From: Chitinophaga niabensis
Lineage (GTDB): Bacteria; Bacteroidota; Bacteroidia; Chitinophagales; Chitinophagaceae
Direction: 5' to 3'
Assembly (NCBI GenBank): GCA_017849435.1
Contig: JAFIGY010000002.1
Span: forward strand, 728,587 to 792,586
DNA: 64,000 nucleotides
This document shows positions 1-8,712 of this stretch, piece by piece (the stretch's first letter is position 1; each line of letters opens with the position of its first letter). The notes beneath the pieces are model-generated. The model searched no databases. It worked only from the letters and a program-made list of their open reading frames with translations, and was not told where the DNA came from. A program made the position numbers and the translations under genes.

Positions 1-120
1 ATCGCTCAAAATGAAATTCCCCAAACTCCCATCGGCAAAAAAATAACGAGGAGAACAGGAGGTAATGTATTAATATCGCACTTGTTACACCATTATTTTT
101 TAACGATAAAACCTTTGCGT

Positions 121-495
121 ATGTCCTTTTTCAGTGAATTCAAAGCCTTCGCCATGAAAGGCAATGTGATTGATCTGGCAGTCGGTATCGTGATCGGTGC
201 TGCTTTCGGAAAGATCGTGAATGCCCTGGTAACGGCTATTATTATGCCTATTGTGGGAATATTGATCGGGGGATACAATTTCGCCAGCCTGTCGATCGAT
301 GTAGGATCTGCCAAAGTGAAGTATGGCGAATTCATCCAGGCGATCGTGGAATTCCTGGTGATCGCGTTCGCCCTGTTCCTGGTGATCAAAGCCATCAACA
401 GGATGAAGAAGCCAGAAGCGCCTGCCGCTCCGCCCGCACCCACTACGCAGGAGAAATTACTGATGGAGATCCGGGATACGCTGAAACAGAAATAA
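121..495 (+). CDS. mscL: Large-conductance mechanosensitive channel
   Basis: MscL is a homopentameric inner-membrane channel that opens under membrane tension and releases solutes on hypo-osmotic shock. The 124-residue product has the family layout: a short amphipathic N-terminus ([15 protein letters not shown]), TM1 with the [17 protein letters not shown] signature, a short periplasmic loop, TM2 ([20 protein letters not shown]) and a charged cytoplasmic helix ending in EIRDTLKQK. The reading frame is open upstream, but the ATG at 121 is the start that matches family N-termini. The stretch before TM2 is a normal loop length, and a short Pro/Ala linker ([11 protein letters not shown]) precedes the C-terminal helix. 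It appears to be a single-gene unit. Confidence 0.95.
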   Translation: MSFFSEFKAFAMKGNVIDLAVGIVIGAAFGKIVNALVTAIIMPIVGILIGGYNFASLSIDVGSAKVKYGEFIQAIVEFLVIAFALFLVIKAINRMKKPEAPAAPPAPTTQEKLLMEIRDTLKQK

Positions 496-574
496 TTTAC
501 CGCTTTACAAACTGACGGTTGGCTGTGTTATGCAGCCAACCGTTCCATATTACATTTGTTTAACCAATCAGAGA

Positions 575-1519
575 ATGAAGAAATTTTACTTGTCCCTGGC
601 CATTTGCCTGCTGGCAGCTTTCACTGTGATGGCACAGGAAAATACAATGAGAAAACTAAGGGAGGAAACCGAAAAGAAAATCAAGAACAGCGAAAAAGAT
701 ACCACCGGCAGATTATGGAAAAAAGGCGGCACCTTTGGACTCACCTTTAACCAGGGATCGTTAACCAACTGGGCCGCGGGTGGTGATAAACTTTCCCTCT
801 CCCTGCTCGGTACGCTTAACGCTTTTGCGAATTACAAGAAGGATAAACATTCCTGGGATAATAACCTGGACCTTGCCTATGGCTATGTGAACACCACCAG
901 CCTGGGGGGCCGTAAAAGCGATGATCGCATTGACCTTACTTCGAAGTATGGTTATGAGATCGGGAAGCACTGGTACCTGAGCGCTCTTTTCAACCTGCGC
1001 ACCCAATTCGACAAAGGATATCTCTACCCCAAGGATACCACGCCGCAGCTGGTTTCCAAGTTTTTCTCCCCGGCTTACATCGTGCTTTCACCGGGTGTGG
1101 ATTACAAACCGACCGATGAATTCTCCCTCTTCATGTCTCCCGTTACAGCCCGCTGGGTGGTTGTGATGGATGATACCCTCGCCGCCCATGGCGCCTACGG
1201 GGTAGATACCGGCAGGCATGTGCGCAGCGAATTTGGTGCCTATGCCGTAGTCACCTGGAACAAGGAAATCGTGAAGAATATCACTTACCGGACGAAACTG
1301 GAACTCTTCTCCAATTACAAGAAGACCCCCCAGAATATAAAAGTGTTCTGGACCAATACTTTGTCCCTGAAAGTGAATAAATGGATCAATGCCAATGTGA
1401 ATGTGGATATGATTTATGATGACGATGTGAAGGTGTTTGAGAACCCGAAAACGGGCGTCATGGGACCGCGACTACAGGTCAAACAGGTCATCGGCGTGGG
1501 CTTCACGGCCAAGTTCTGA
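575..1519 (+). CDS. DUF3078 outer-membrane beta-barrel protein
   Basis: A 314-residue secreted protein with signal peptide MKKFYLSLAICLLAAFTVMAQ. The mature part begins with a charged helix (RKLREETEKKIKNSEKD), then carries the WKKGGTFGLTFNQGSLTNWAAGG block typical of Bacteroidota DUF3078 proteins. The rest is alternating short strands rich in aromatic residues and ends in an aromatic-Lys-Phe terminus, as expected of an outer-membrane barrel. The function of the family is not established. The ATG at 575 is preferred over earlier in-frame starts because it begins exactly at the signal peptide. A strong terminator follows immediately. Confidence 0.8.
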   Translation: MKKFYLSLAICLLAAFTVMAQENTMRKLREETEKKIKNSEKDTTGRLWKKGGTFGLTFNQGSLTNWAAGGDKLSLSLLGTLNAFANYKKDKHSWDNNLDLAYGYVNTTSLGGRKSDDRIDLTSKYGYEIGKHWYLSALFNLRTQFDKGYLYPKDTTPQLVSKFFSPAYIVLSPGVDYKPTDEFSLFMSPVTARWVVVMDDTLAAHGAYGVDTGRHVRSEFGAYAVVTWNKEIVKNITYRTKLELFSNYKKTPQNIKVFWTNTLSLKVNKWINANVNVDMIYDDDVKVFENPKTGVMGPRLQVKQVIGVGFTAKF

Positions 1520-1536
1520 TTCAGCCGGAATTTTCT

Positions 1537-1544
1537 TATTTTTG
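1537..1544 (+). promoter_or_regulatory. Putative -7 box (TATTTTTG) for scpA
   Basis: A perfect match to the Bacteroidota TAnnTTTG -7 element, 42 bases upstream of the scpA ATG. It lies between the previous stop codon and the terminator hairpin, so the two signals nearly overlap. No clear -33 box was seen. Confidence 0.35.
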
Positions 1545-1547
1545 ATA

Positions 1548-1575
1548 AACCTGTCGGGCCTTCCGGCAGGTTTTA
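1548..1575 (+). terminator. Rho-independent terminator after the DUF3078 gene
   Basis: A hairpin with arms AACCTGTCGG and CCGGCAGGTT (one bulge or mismatch) is followed by TTATTG. It lies 28 bases after the stop codon and directly before scpA. Confidence 0.7.
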
Positions 1576-1585
1576 TTGTTTAACT

Positions 1586-2377
1586 ATGAGCAACGAACAA
1601 GAAATTTACAAGATCAGTCTGCCCCAGTTCGAGGGGCCGTTCGATCTGTTGCTGTTCTTTATTGAAAGGGATGAGCTGGATATCTACAATATCCCGATCA
1701 CCAAGCTGACGAAAGACTTTCTGGAGTACATCCATCATTTGGAATCGCTGAACATTGAACTGGCCAGCGAATTCATCCTCTTCATATCCACCCTCATGCG
1801 TATCAAAGCCAAAATGCTGCTGCCCCGCAAGGAGCTGGATGAAGCCGGGAACGAGATAGACCCGCGGCAGGAGCTGGTGGACAAGATACTGGAATATAAA
1901 CGCTACAAACAGTCCGCCGCTGAATTGGCAGAAATGGAAGCGGACCGGATGCTGCTGGCAAAACGCGGCAACATTGCCAAAGAACTGGCAGAGATAGGAG
2001 AAGTGACCAGTGAAGGCACTGAAGTGCAGACCCTCACGCTCTTCAAACTCACCAAAACTTTTGAAAAGGTGATGCAGCGTGTAAAAGAACGGACTAACAA
2101 GCCGCAGCACGTGGTGTACAAGTACGATTATACCATGGAAGGCTCCAGGGAATACATGATGGACCTGGCCCGCTCCGAGCGGACGATCGCCTTTGAGAAG
2201 ATATTCGATCACTGTAAAGACCGCGTACATGCCATTTTCCTTTTCCTCGGTATGCTGGAGCTTGTGCAGGCAAAGTACCTCAGCATCATGGTAGGCGAAG
2301 GCAGGAATAATTTCATTATCGAATATGTGGATCCTTCCGAAAGACCGGAAGGAGAGCCCGTTGTGTTTGAAGAATAA
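1586..2377 (+). CDS. scpA: Segregation and condensation protein A
   Basis: ScpA is the kleisin subunit of the SMC-ScpA-ScpB condensin complex that organises and segregates the chromosome. The 263-residue protein has the N-terminal kleisin signature (YKISLPQFEGPFDLLLFFIE), the PITKLTKDFLEYI helix, and the helix that ends in RIKAKMLLP. A C-terminal winged-helix region follows (RTIAFEKIFDHCKDRVHAIFLFLGMLELVQAKYL). Length and motifs are normal for the family. No scpB lies next to it, so the partner must be elsewhere. It is followed by an AraC-type gene after a single base, suggesting co-transcription. Confidence 0.95.
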   Translation: MSNEQEIYKISLPQFEGPFDLLLFFIERDELDIYNIPITKLTKDFLEYIHHLESLNIELASEFILFISTLMRIKAKMLLPRKELDEAGNEIDPRQELVDKILEYKRYKQSAAELAEMEADRMLLAKRGNIAKELAEIGEVTSEGTEVQTLTLFKLTKTFEKVMQRVKERTNKPQHVVYKYDYTMEGSREYMMDLARSERTIAFEKIFDHCKDRVHAIFLFLGMLELVQAKYLSIMVGEGRNNFIIEYVDPSERPEGEPVVFEE

Positions 2378-2378
2378 T

Positions 2379-3287
2379 ATGGCCGAAAAGAAAGAACATA
2401 TCGAGGTCGTGTCCCTCCCGGATTATTCACACGGCGCACAGGAAGCGGATCACTTCAGCGTATCCACTCTTTGCGGTATGGGACCGGCTTTCTTTGAACA
2501 TCAGGAAGCCCCGCACCGGCACGATTTCTATACGATCTACTGGATCAGGAAAGGACAATTGACTCATACGATCGATACGGTTACCCACGTGGTAAAGCGT
2601 AACACGCTCTTCTTTCTTGCACCCGGCCAGGTACACCAGATGAAGTTTTCGGAAAAGGTGGAAGGATATATGATCGCGTTCCATGATTCCCTGCTCTGCC
2701 CCGCCGGCGGTGATTCCACCGGTATGAATGCTGTGCGGAACGGGCTGTTCGTCAATGACCAGTTCAGCTCCGTCATCCATATCACGAACCAGGATGATGA
2801 AAAGGAACTTGAATGGATGGTGAAACGGATGATGCAGGAAGTGGAACAGAAACAACCTAACTATGAGGCGGCCTTCCAGAATCTCCTGCATTACTTTCTC
2901 GTAGTAGCTTCCCGCAATGCGCCGGAACCGGTGGAAGTGATCCCGGAGTACCACGCAAAACATAACGGCGCCCTTTTTGTGCATTTCAAAACCCTGATCG
3001 AAGACAAATACCGGGAACTGAAGAACGTATCAGACTACGCGGCCCTGCTGCATATCAAACCCGTATTGCTCAACGAGATCAGCAAACAGTTATCCGGTAT
3101 CACCGCAGGAGAACATATCCGCAATCGTGTGATCCTGGAAGCGCAACGATATCTCTATAATACAGACCTCTCCGCTAAAGAAATAGCATATAAGCTGGGC
3201 TTCGAAGATCCCCATTACTTCTCCCGCTTCTTTAAAAAATACACGAACCAGTCGCCCTCAGAATTCAAGGATTTGGCAAAGGCTTGA
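2379..3287 (+). CDS. AraC-family transcriptional regulator
   Basis: A 302-residue regulator. The N-terminal half is a cupin-like sensing domain (RHDFYTIYWIRKGQLTHTID, FFLAPGQVHQMKF). The C-terminal ~100 residues are the double helix-turn-helix of AraC proteins, with the typical second-helix signature AKEIAYKLGFEDPHYFSRFFKKY and ending SPSEFKDLAK. The ATG at 2379 lies one base after the scpA stop, which argues for translation coupled to scpA and against a longer upstream start. The target and ligand are unknown. A possible target is the neighbouring pirin operon, but this is only inferred from position. Confidence 0.85.
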   Translation: MAEKKEHIEVVSLPDYSHGAQEADHFSVSTLCGMGPAFFEHQEAPHRHDFYTIYWIRKGQLTHTIDTVTHVVKRNTLFFLAPGQVHQMKFSEKVEGYMIAFHDSLLCPAGGDSTGMNAVRNGLFVNDQFSSVIHITNQDDEKELEWMVKRMMQEVEQKQPNYEAAFQNLLHYFLVVASRNAPEPVEVIPEYHAKHNGALFVHFKTLIEDKYRELKNVSDYAALLHIKPVLLNEISKQLSGITAGEHIRNRVILEAQRYLYNTDLSAKEIAYKLGFEDPHYFSRFFKKYTNQSPSEFKDLAKA

Positions 3288-3367
3288 TAATCATTCAATT
3301 GCATCTTTTCAAAAAAAAGTACACCTGGAACAGCATTCTATCCATTCCAAATAGATGTTGTAACATG

Positions 3368-3375
3368 TAATTTTG
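3368..3375 (+). promoter_or_regulatory. Putative -7 box (TAATTTTG) of the pirin-YceI-nitroreductase operon
   Basis: A TAnnTTTG match 26 bases upstream of the pirin ATG at 3402. A good Shine-Dalgarno (AAAGGAG, about 3387-3393) lies between the two and supports the 3402 start. Confidence 0.45.
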
Positions 3376-3401
3376 TGTTGTCTTTAAAAGGAGAACACAT
3401 T

Positions 3402-4274
3402 ATGACAACGATAAAAAAAGTAGCACATGTTTACCAGGGCGCACAATCACACATGGTTGGCGACGGTTTTAAGGTGCAGAATCTGTTCCCGAACGGTAAC
3501 CGCATCGGGAAGCAGCTCAGCCCTTTCTTTCTGCTGGACTATGCGGCCCCCAGCTACTTTCCCCCGTCAGATCATCCCCGTGGCGTGGAAGAACACCCGC
3601 ACCGTGGCTTTGAAACTGTTACCATTGCTTACCAGGGCTCCCTGGAACACCGCGATTCCGGTGGTAATGCAGGGAAGATCGGGCCCGGCGACGTACAATG
3701 GATGACCGCTGCTTCCGGCGTTGTGCACGAAGAAAAGCATGAAAAAGAATTCACCCGTCAGGGTGGTGTGCTGGAAATGGCGCAGCTGTGGGTGAACCTT
3801 CCGAGGGCACATAAAATGGATACCCCTCGTTATCAGGCCCTCGAAAAGAAAGACATCCCTGTTGTTGATCTTGGTGAAGGCAGCTACCTCCGGGTGATTG
3901 CGGGTAGCTATAATGGTCAGCCTGGTGCTGCCAGAACTTTCAGTCCTCTGAACCTTTTTGACGTGCAGCTGAAAGCAGGCAAAACGTTCACGCTCACACT
4001 GCCGGATGGTTATAATACCGGGATCGTAGCGTTGAAAGGCGAAGCCCGTTTCAATGACACGCATACAGCAAAGGGAGTGGAGATTGCAGTATTTGAAACT
4101 GCAGGTGAAACCATCACCATCACGGCGCTCACGGATGCGTCCCTGCTGGTGCTGAATGGCGAGCCGATCAATGAGCCCATCTTCGCTTATGGTCCTTTCG
4201 TAATGAACACAAAAGAGGAAATCATACAAGCGGTAGAAGATTACAACAACGGCAAAATGGGTCATCTTAATTAA
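3402..4274 (+). CDS. Pirin family bicupin protein
   Basis: Pirins are Fe(II) bicupins. Some act as quercetin dioxygenases, others as redox-sensitive regulators. This 290-residue protein has the metal-binding set in the first cupin: EEHPHRGFETVTI (two His), the loop GDVQWMTAASGVVHEE with a further His and Glu, and the conserved PDHPRGVEEHPHRG-like region. The second cupin carries the usual pirin C-terminal end (GPFVMNTKEEIIQAVEDYNNGKMG). The ATG at 3402 is chosen because an AAAGGAG ribosome site precedes it. It is first in an apparent operon with YceI (46-base gap) and a nitroreductase (12-base gap), a common oxidative or electrophile stress set in Bacteroidota. Confidence 0.9.
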   Translation: MTTIKKVAHVYQGAQSHMVGDGFKVQNLFPNGNRIGKQLSPFFLLDYAAPSYFPPSDHPRGVEEHPHRGFETVTIAYQGSLEHRDSGGNAGKIGPGDVQWMTAASGVVHEEKHEKEFTRQGGVLEMAQLWVNLPRAHKMDTPRYQALEKKDIPVVDLGEGSYLRVIAGSYNGQPGAARTFSPLNLFDVQLKAGKTFTLTLPDGYNTGIVALKGEARFNDTHTAKGVEIAVFETAGETITITALTDASLLVLNGEPINEPIFAYGPFVMNTKEEIIQAVEDYNNGKMGHLN

Positions 4275-4320
4275 TTCGTACCAATACCACTATCATTTAT
4301 AACACTAAAAACTACAAACA

Positions 4321-4848
4321 ATGACAACCTGGAAAATTGATCCCACTCACAGTGAAGTGGAATTCAAAGTAAAACACCTGATGATCACCAACGTTACCGG
4401 TCATTTCGGTGAATATGACGCTACTGTTACCAGCAGCAAAGACGATTTCAGCGATGCGAGCGTAAGCTTCGAAGCAAGCGTGAACAGCATCAGTACCAAG
4501 AACGGCCAGCGGGATGAACACCTGAAGAGTGCTGATTTCTTTGACGCCACCAATCATCCGAAGCTGACTTTCCAGTCAACCGGTGTGAAAAAGAAAGATG
4601 CAGAGCGCTTCGTGCTCGCAGGTAACCTTACCATTCGCGGTAATACCCATCCTGTTGAACTGAACGTGGAATACACCGGTACTACCATTGATCCCTGGGG
4701 TCAGACCAAAGCAGGGTTTGAACTCACCGGCAAGATCAACCGTAAAGATTTCGGACTTACCTGGTCTGCCACTACGGAAGCCGGCGGTCTGGTTGTAAGT
4801 GATGAAGTGCGTCTGATCGCCGCAGTACAGGTCATTAAACAAGCATAA
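4321..4848 (+). CDS. YceI family lipid-binding protein
   Basis: YceI-family proteins are lipocalin-like barrels that bind isoprenoid or similar lipids. The 175-residue protein begins with the family signature WKIDPTHSEVEFKVKHLMITNVTGHF. It has the central KSADFFDATNHPKLTFQST block and the C-terminal GFELTGKINRKDFGLTW motif. Most characterised members are periplasmic, but no signal peptide is seen here, so this form is probably cytoplasmic, as is common for the Bacteroidota copies next to pirin genes. It sits mid-operon between pirin and nitroreductase, consistent with a stress role. The lipid ligand cannot be read from sequence. Confidence 0.93.
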   Translation: MTTWKIDPTHSEVEFKVKHLMITNVTGHFGEYDATVTSSKDDFSDASVSFEASVNSISTKNGQRDEHLKSADFFDATNHPKLTFQSTGVKKKDAERFVLAGNLTIRGNTHPVELNVEYTGTTIDPWGQTKAGFELTGKINRKDFGLTWSATTEAGGLVVSDEVRLIAAVQVIKQA

Positions 4849-4860
4849 AAGTATTATAAC

Positions 4861-5490
4861 ATGGATATCCTGGAGAAACTTGCGTGGCGCTATGCCACCA
4901 AAAAGTTCGATCCTGAGAGACAATTAGATGAGCGGCAGCTGGAAAGGATCCTCCGGGCCACCAACCTCTCCGCTTCTTCATACGGTCTCCAGCCCTACAA
5001 AGTGATCGTAGTAAAAGATAAAACCGTAAAGGAAAAGCTGAAAGCGGCTTCCTGGAACCAGTCGCAGATCACAGATGCATCGCACCTGATCGTATTTGCC
5101 CGGTATGAAGAAGTGAATGGGCGACACGTGGAAGACTATATTGAAAATATTGCCGGTACCCGCAAAGTAGACCGCACGCAGTTGAATGGATTTGAAAACA
5201 TGATGAAAGGGAAACTGGATGCACTGGATGCGGACACTAAAGCGAACTGGTCGGCCAAACAAGCCTACCTCGCGCTGGGTACCCTGCTGACGGCAAGCGC
5301 AGCAGAAGGCATTGATGCTTGCCCGATGGAAGGATTCGACGCAGCGGCTTATGACGAAATACTAGGGCTGAAGGAAAGGGGGCTGCGCACGGTTGTAATT
5401 GCAGCGGTTGGTTTTCGCGCAGCGGATGATGGCATGCAGCATGCGAAGAAAGTGAGGAAATCCCTTGAAGATTTTGTGGAACTGGTGTAA
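4861..5490 (+). CDS. NAD(P)H-dependent nitroreductase (NfsB-like)
   Basis: A 209-residue flavin (FMN) oxidoreductase of the nitroreductase superfamily, expected to reduce quinones or nitro compounds with NAD(P)H. Family marks are the N-terminal WRYATKKFDPERQL, the FMN-contacting RATNLSASSYGLQPYKVIVV segment, SAKQAYLALGTLLTASAAEGIDACPMEGFD, and the end GLRTVVIAAVGFRA. Length fits the NfsB group. It is last in the pirin-YceI operon, followed by a strong terminator at 5510-5542. The physiological substrate is unknown. Confidence 0.9.
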   Translation: MDILEKLAWRYATKKFDPERQLDERQLERILRATNLSASSYGLQPYKVIVVKDKTVKEKLKAASWNQSQITDASHLIVFARYEEVNGRHVEDYIENIAGTRKVDRTQLNGFENMMKGKLDALDADTKANWSAKQAYLALGTLLTASAAEGIDACPMEGFDAAAYDEILGLKERGLRTVVIAAVGFRAADDGMQHAKKVRKSLEDFVELV

Positions 5491-5509
5491 AGTGTGTAGG
5501 GGTTAAGGT

Positions 5510-5542
5510 AAAACCGGATGATATGTTTCATCCGGTTTTTTT
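5510..5542 (+). terminator. Rho-independent terminator of the pirin-YceI-nitroreductase operon
   Basis: Perfect 11-bp stem AAAACCGGATG / CATCCGGTTTT around an 8-nt loop, running into a T tract. It begins 20 bases after the nitroreductase stop. Confidence 0.9.
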
Positions 5543-5595
5543 GTTATTTTTAAGACCGCTTTCGATCAAACAATCACCTCATAAAAAATTAAACC

Positions 5596-6006
5596 ATGAA
5601 AAGATCTGCATCTGCCAATTGGAAAGGTACCGGCAAAGAAGGAAAAGGCACCGTTTCAACCCAAACAGGCATACTCAATAATACACCTTATTCCTACCTG
5701 AGCCGCTTTGAAGACGGTCCCGGTACTAATCCCGAAGAACTGATAGCAGCCGCTCACGCGGGTTGCTTCACCATGAAGCTCAGCTTTGTGATCTCCGGTG
5801 CAGGGTTCACTCCCGGTAACATTGACACAAAAGCGACCGTTACGCTGGAGAATGGCGCTATCACCAGCAGCCATCTGGAAGTAACGGCCAGCGTACCCGG
5901 ACTGGATGCTGCGAAGTTCGCGGAGTTTGCAAAAGATGCGGAGGAAAATTGCCCCATCTCCAAGCTGTTTAACACTAAGATCACGATGGACGCAAAGCTG
6001 GTGTAA
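5596..6006 (+). CDS. OsmC/Ohr family peroxiredoxin
   Basis: OsmC-type peroxidases reduce organic hydroperoxides with a two-cysteine centre. The 136-residue protein starts with the OsmC signature (KRSASANWKGTGKEGKGTVSTQ) and carries both catalytic cysteines: Cys57 in AAHAGCFTM and Cys119 in EENCPISK. The residue order matches OsmC (SalE/OsmC branch) rather than Ohr. It is flanked by strong terminators on both sides (5510-5542 and 6029-6073), so it is a monocistronic unit within a redox-stress neighbourhood. Confidence 0.93.
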   Translation: MKRSASANWKGTGKEGKGTVSTQTGILNNTPYSYLSRFEDGPGTNPEELIAAAHAGCFTMKLSFVISGAGFTPGNIDTKATVTLENGAITSSHLEVTASVPGLDAAKFAEFAKDAEENCPISKLFNTKITMDAKLV

Positions 6007-6028
6007 GCGAACGGAAAGATATCATATG

Positions 6029-6073
6029 CAAAGGCCGGACGAGCAGATCAAACCTGCGTCCGGCCTTTGTTTT
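6029..6073 (+). terminator. Rho-independent terminator after osmC
   Basis: A 13-bp perfect stem (CAAAGGCCGGACG with its complement) closes a 15-nt loop and is followed by TTTT. Confidence 0.85.
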
Positions 6074-6173
6074 GGAGAAAATATTTGTCCATCTTTTTAA
6101 CCGATCTGTCCATTGATAAAACCTGAGGATGGATGGAAATTTGCTGTAGAAAATAACTCAGGAGGAAATAATT

Positions 6174-6887
6174 ATGAAAACAGTAGTTCACCGGGGAAAT
6201 ACCCGCGGGTTTGCGGATCATGGATGGTTGCAGTCGTTTCATACTTTCAGCTTCTCAGGCTATTACAACCCTGACCGCATTCATTTCGGCGCATTGCGCG
6301 TATTGAATGACGATACTGTCAAAGGCGGTATGGGGTTCGGCGCGCATCCGCATGATAATATGGAAATCGTCAGCATTCCGTTAAGCGGTGCATTGGAGCA
6401 CAAAGACAATACCGGTCGGCATAAGATCATCAATCAACACGATGTGCAGATCATGAGTGCCGGCACAGGCATACAACATTCGGAATTCAATGCATCCAGA
6501 ACAGAACCTGTAAAATTCCTGCAGATATGGCTCTTCCCCAGGTTGAAGGACATCCCGCCCCGGTACGATCAGAAAACATTCGATCCTGCCGGCCGGAATA
6601 ACCAATTGCAGGTAGTAGTAGCGCCGGAAGAAAGCGATGCAACACTCTTCATCAATCAGGATGCATGGTTCTCGCTCGGCAAATTCGATAAGGGGCAATC
6701 CATAGCATATGCTTCCAAAAAAGCCGGTAACGGTGCGTACCTGTTTGTGTTGAACGGGAAAGTGAAAGTAGGAGAGGAAATCCTCGAAACCCGCGACGCT
6801 ATCGGGGTTACGGATTACAGTACATTGCAGGTGAGCATGCTTGAAGATGCGGAATTCCTGCTGATGGATGTGCCCATGCATGTCTGA
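6174..6887 (+). CDS. Pirin family protein (YhhW-like)
   Basis: A second pirin, 237 residues, of the shorter YhhW/quercetinase type. The N-terminal cupin keeps the full Fe ligand set: His58 and His60 in GAHPHDNMEIVS, then His102 and Glu104 in GTGIQHSEF. The sequence FADHGWLQSFHTFSFSGYYNP is typical of this branch. A strong ribosome site (AGGAGG, around 6161-6166) precedes the ATG at 6174, which is unusual for this phylum and settles the start. It appears to be monocistronic. The activity (quercetin dioxygenase or redox sensor) is not decided by sequence. Confidence 0.9.
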   Translation: MKTVVHRGNTRGFADHGWLQSFHTFSFSGYYNPDRIHFGALRVLNDDTVKGGMGFGAHPHDNMEIVSIPLSGALEHKDNTGRHKIINQHDVQIMSAGTGIQHSEFNASRTEPVKFLQIWLFPRLKDIPPRYDQKTFDPAGRNNQLQVVVAPEESDATLFINQDAWFSLGKFDKGQSIAYASKKAGNGAYLFVLNGKVKVGEEILETRDAIGVTDYSTLQVSMLEDAEFLLMDVPMHV

Positions 6888-7090
6888 TAACGTAGAAAGA
6901 TCGTATTCAAAATAAGCGTAAACTATGCGGCTGTTGGGGTGGATAAATTTCCCGCTGTAGGATGTACCCCGGAATAGAAAAGAATCGTAAATTAGAAGTG
7001 AGGATGAGCATATTGACACATAAGCATGGAATGTATGATAGATAAGGCCCTGACCAGCTATCGTCATCATTTACCTTAAATCAATATATC

Positions 7091-7468
7091 ATGGAAGTAC
7101 CCACACAGTCCACCGACCTGCAGGCACAGATTCTTGCCTGGAAGGGTGAGGTTGAGAATGTACGCACTGATTTACGTGCTATGCGCCGCAGGTTGGAAGA
7201 AATGGCCGGAATGCGTCAGGCCAACCAGGAAAGAATGGTTGAAATAGAACACTTCCAGAATCAGTTCATCAGACAGCTGGAAGTAGCAGATGAGATGTTC
7301 CACGATCTGAAACAGTCGGCAAAAACAATGAGCAACGGTCGCCAGCCAATTATTCACCACGACAGGCCGGTAGATGATTACCCGGTTTTACAGGACCGAA
7401 TGCAGGTGTTCCACAAACTACATGCTGAATTGAAAGGAGATTTTAACCGGTTTGAATCATACCGTTAA
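7091..7468 (+). CDS. Hypothetical coiled-coil protein
   Basis: A 125-residue protein with no recognised domain. Residues 10-75 are charged and heptad-like (VENVRTDLRAMRRRLEEMAG, RMVEIEHFQNQFIRQLEVADEMFHDLK), predicting a coiled coil. The C-terminal part is His/Asp-rich (IIHHDRPVDDYPV), followed by a second helix. There is no signal peptide or membrane segment, so it is probably cytosolic. Its stop codon overlaps the stop of the convergent PAS-protein gene. The function is unknown. Confidence 0.6.
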   Translation: MEVPTQSTDLQAQILAWKGEVENVRTDLRAMRRRLEEMAGMRQANQERMVEIEHFQNQFIRQLEVADEMFHDLKQSAKTMSNGRQPIIHHDRPVDDYPVLQDRMQVFHKLHAELKGDFNRFESYR

Positions 7469-8661
7469 GCGGAGCTTTTTTCATTCATCTCTTTGAGCTT
7501 ATCCTGTATCTTATGAAGCATGGCATCCAACTCTGCGCTGCTCTCCTGCAGCATGCCCAGCAGTTGTTTGTTCAGGGAAGGTGTGTTTTTTTCCAGATCC
7601 AGCAGAGACACGATCCCGAGAATGGCAGATACAGGCTTGCGGATATCATGTGAATTGATGCGGGCTATATCCTGCAATACTCCGTTCTGATGCAGCAGTT
7701 GCCGTGTTTGCCGGGTATTGCTGTCAATATCCTGGATAGCGCCGATCATTCGCACGGGTTTCTTTTGTTCATCATAGATGATGTGTCCACGGTCACGTAC
7801 ATATTTGTAGGTACCGTCACCGCAGAGGAAGCGGTATTCTCCGTTCCAGTTCATTTCCCCGTTCCACATCGCCTGTTCAATAGAGGCGGTAACACCGGCA
7901 ATATCTCCGGGATGTACTTTGGTGCGCCACCAGCTGCGGCTGCCGTTCACTTCCTCATCCTTATATCCGAACAGGGAAACGGGGCCGTGATTGCTGGTAA
8001 GCCGGTTGGTAACAATATCCCAGTAATAGATATAATCCTGCGTAACCTTTGCCAGCAGCTCATATCGGGTGCCGATATCTTTTGCCATGATCGTGGATCG
8101 TATTTCCATATCCACATCTATCGCCATTACAATGCGGGCTTCCCGGCCATGGTATTGTGTGCTGTGGGAATAGATCTCGGCAGAGAACACCTCGCCGTTC
8201 TTTTTGCGGTGTTGCCAGATGCCCCGATAGGCAACATGTTGCTTGGTATTTTTGACGTCAGCGAGTACCTGCAGGATCGTGGAAGGATCGCGGATGTCCA
8301 GTATCTTCATTTGCATGAACTCCTCGTGGCTATACCCATACTTGACTACCGCCGCGTTATTGACCGCGAGGAAACGCAGGGTATCCCAGTCGTAAATCCA
8401 CATCGGTACCGGATGCTCATAAAAAAGCTGCCGGTATTGTTCAGAATAACGTGTATTCCTGGAAAGATCACCCCTGACCAGCACGTAGATAAGCACAGCC
8501 GAACATGCCATGAAAACGGCATGCAGCAGATACTGTAATAATGCCGGATTAACCTGGGGGAAACGTGCTGCGAGTGATGTCCATATAAGATTGTAACAGC
8601 CCAGCCATACCAACCCGAACAGGAGATAAAGACTTGCTGCTTTGAGAGCAGTATGGCCCAT
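7465..8661 (-). CDS. Membrane PAS protein ending in a histidine-kinase DHp domain, no ATPase
   Basis: A 398-residue protein with two N-terminal membrane helices (about residues 8-30 and 40-62) and two PAS domains (about 75-185 and 200-315; the second has the PAC-type ending YKYVRDRGHIIYDEQKKPVRMIGAIQDI). A helical segment follows with SHDIRKPVSAILGIVSLLDL, a typical phosphoacceptor H-box with His338. The protein then ends about 60 residues later in a coiled coil. There is no N-, G1- or G2-box, so no HATPase domain. It may be a naturally short sensor or phosphotransfer partner. It lies 51 bases downstream of the ferredoxin-reductase gene on the same strand and may be co-transcribed with it. 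Confidence 0.75.
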   Translation of the reverse strand: MGHTALKAASLYLLFGLVWLGCYNLIWTSLAARFPQVNPALLQYLLHAVFMACSAVLIYVLVRGDLSRNTRYSEQYRQLFYEHPVPMWIYDWDTLRFLAVNNAAVVKYGYSHEEFMQMKILDIRDPSTILQVLADVKNTKQHVAYRGIWQHRKKNGEVFSAEIYSHSTQYHGREARIVMAIDVDMEIRSTIMAKDIGTRYELLAKVTQDYIYYWDIVTNRLTSNHGPVSLFGYKDEEVNGSRSWWRTKVHPGDIAGVTASIEQAMWNGEMNWNGEYRFLCGDGTYKYVRDRGHIIYDEQKKPVRMIGAIQDIDSNTRQTRQLLHQNGVLQDIARINSHDIRKPVSAILGIVSLLDLEKNTPSLNKQLLGMLQESSAELDAMLHKIQDKLKEMNEKSSA

Positions 8662-8712
8662 CGCAGAAATTTGAAATGAATTTATGGAAAATTGCGGACG
8701 TCTCCAATTTCC

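Noticed and set aside
1-46. Possible 3' tail of an upstream gene ending at 44-46 ([10 protein letters not shown])
   Set aside because: Only about 14 residues are visible and no family could be matched; the tail may be chance.
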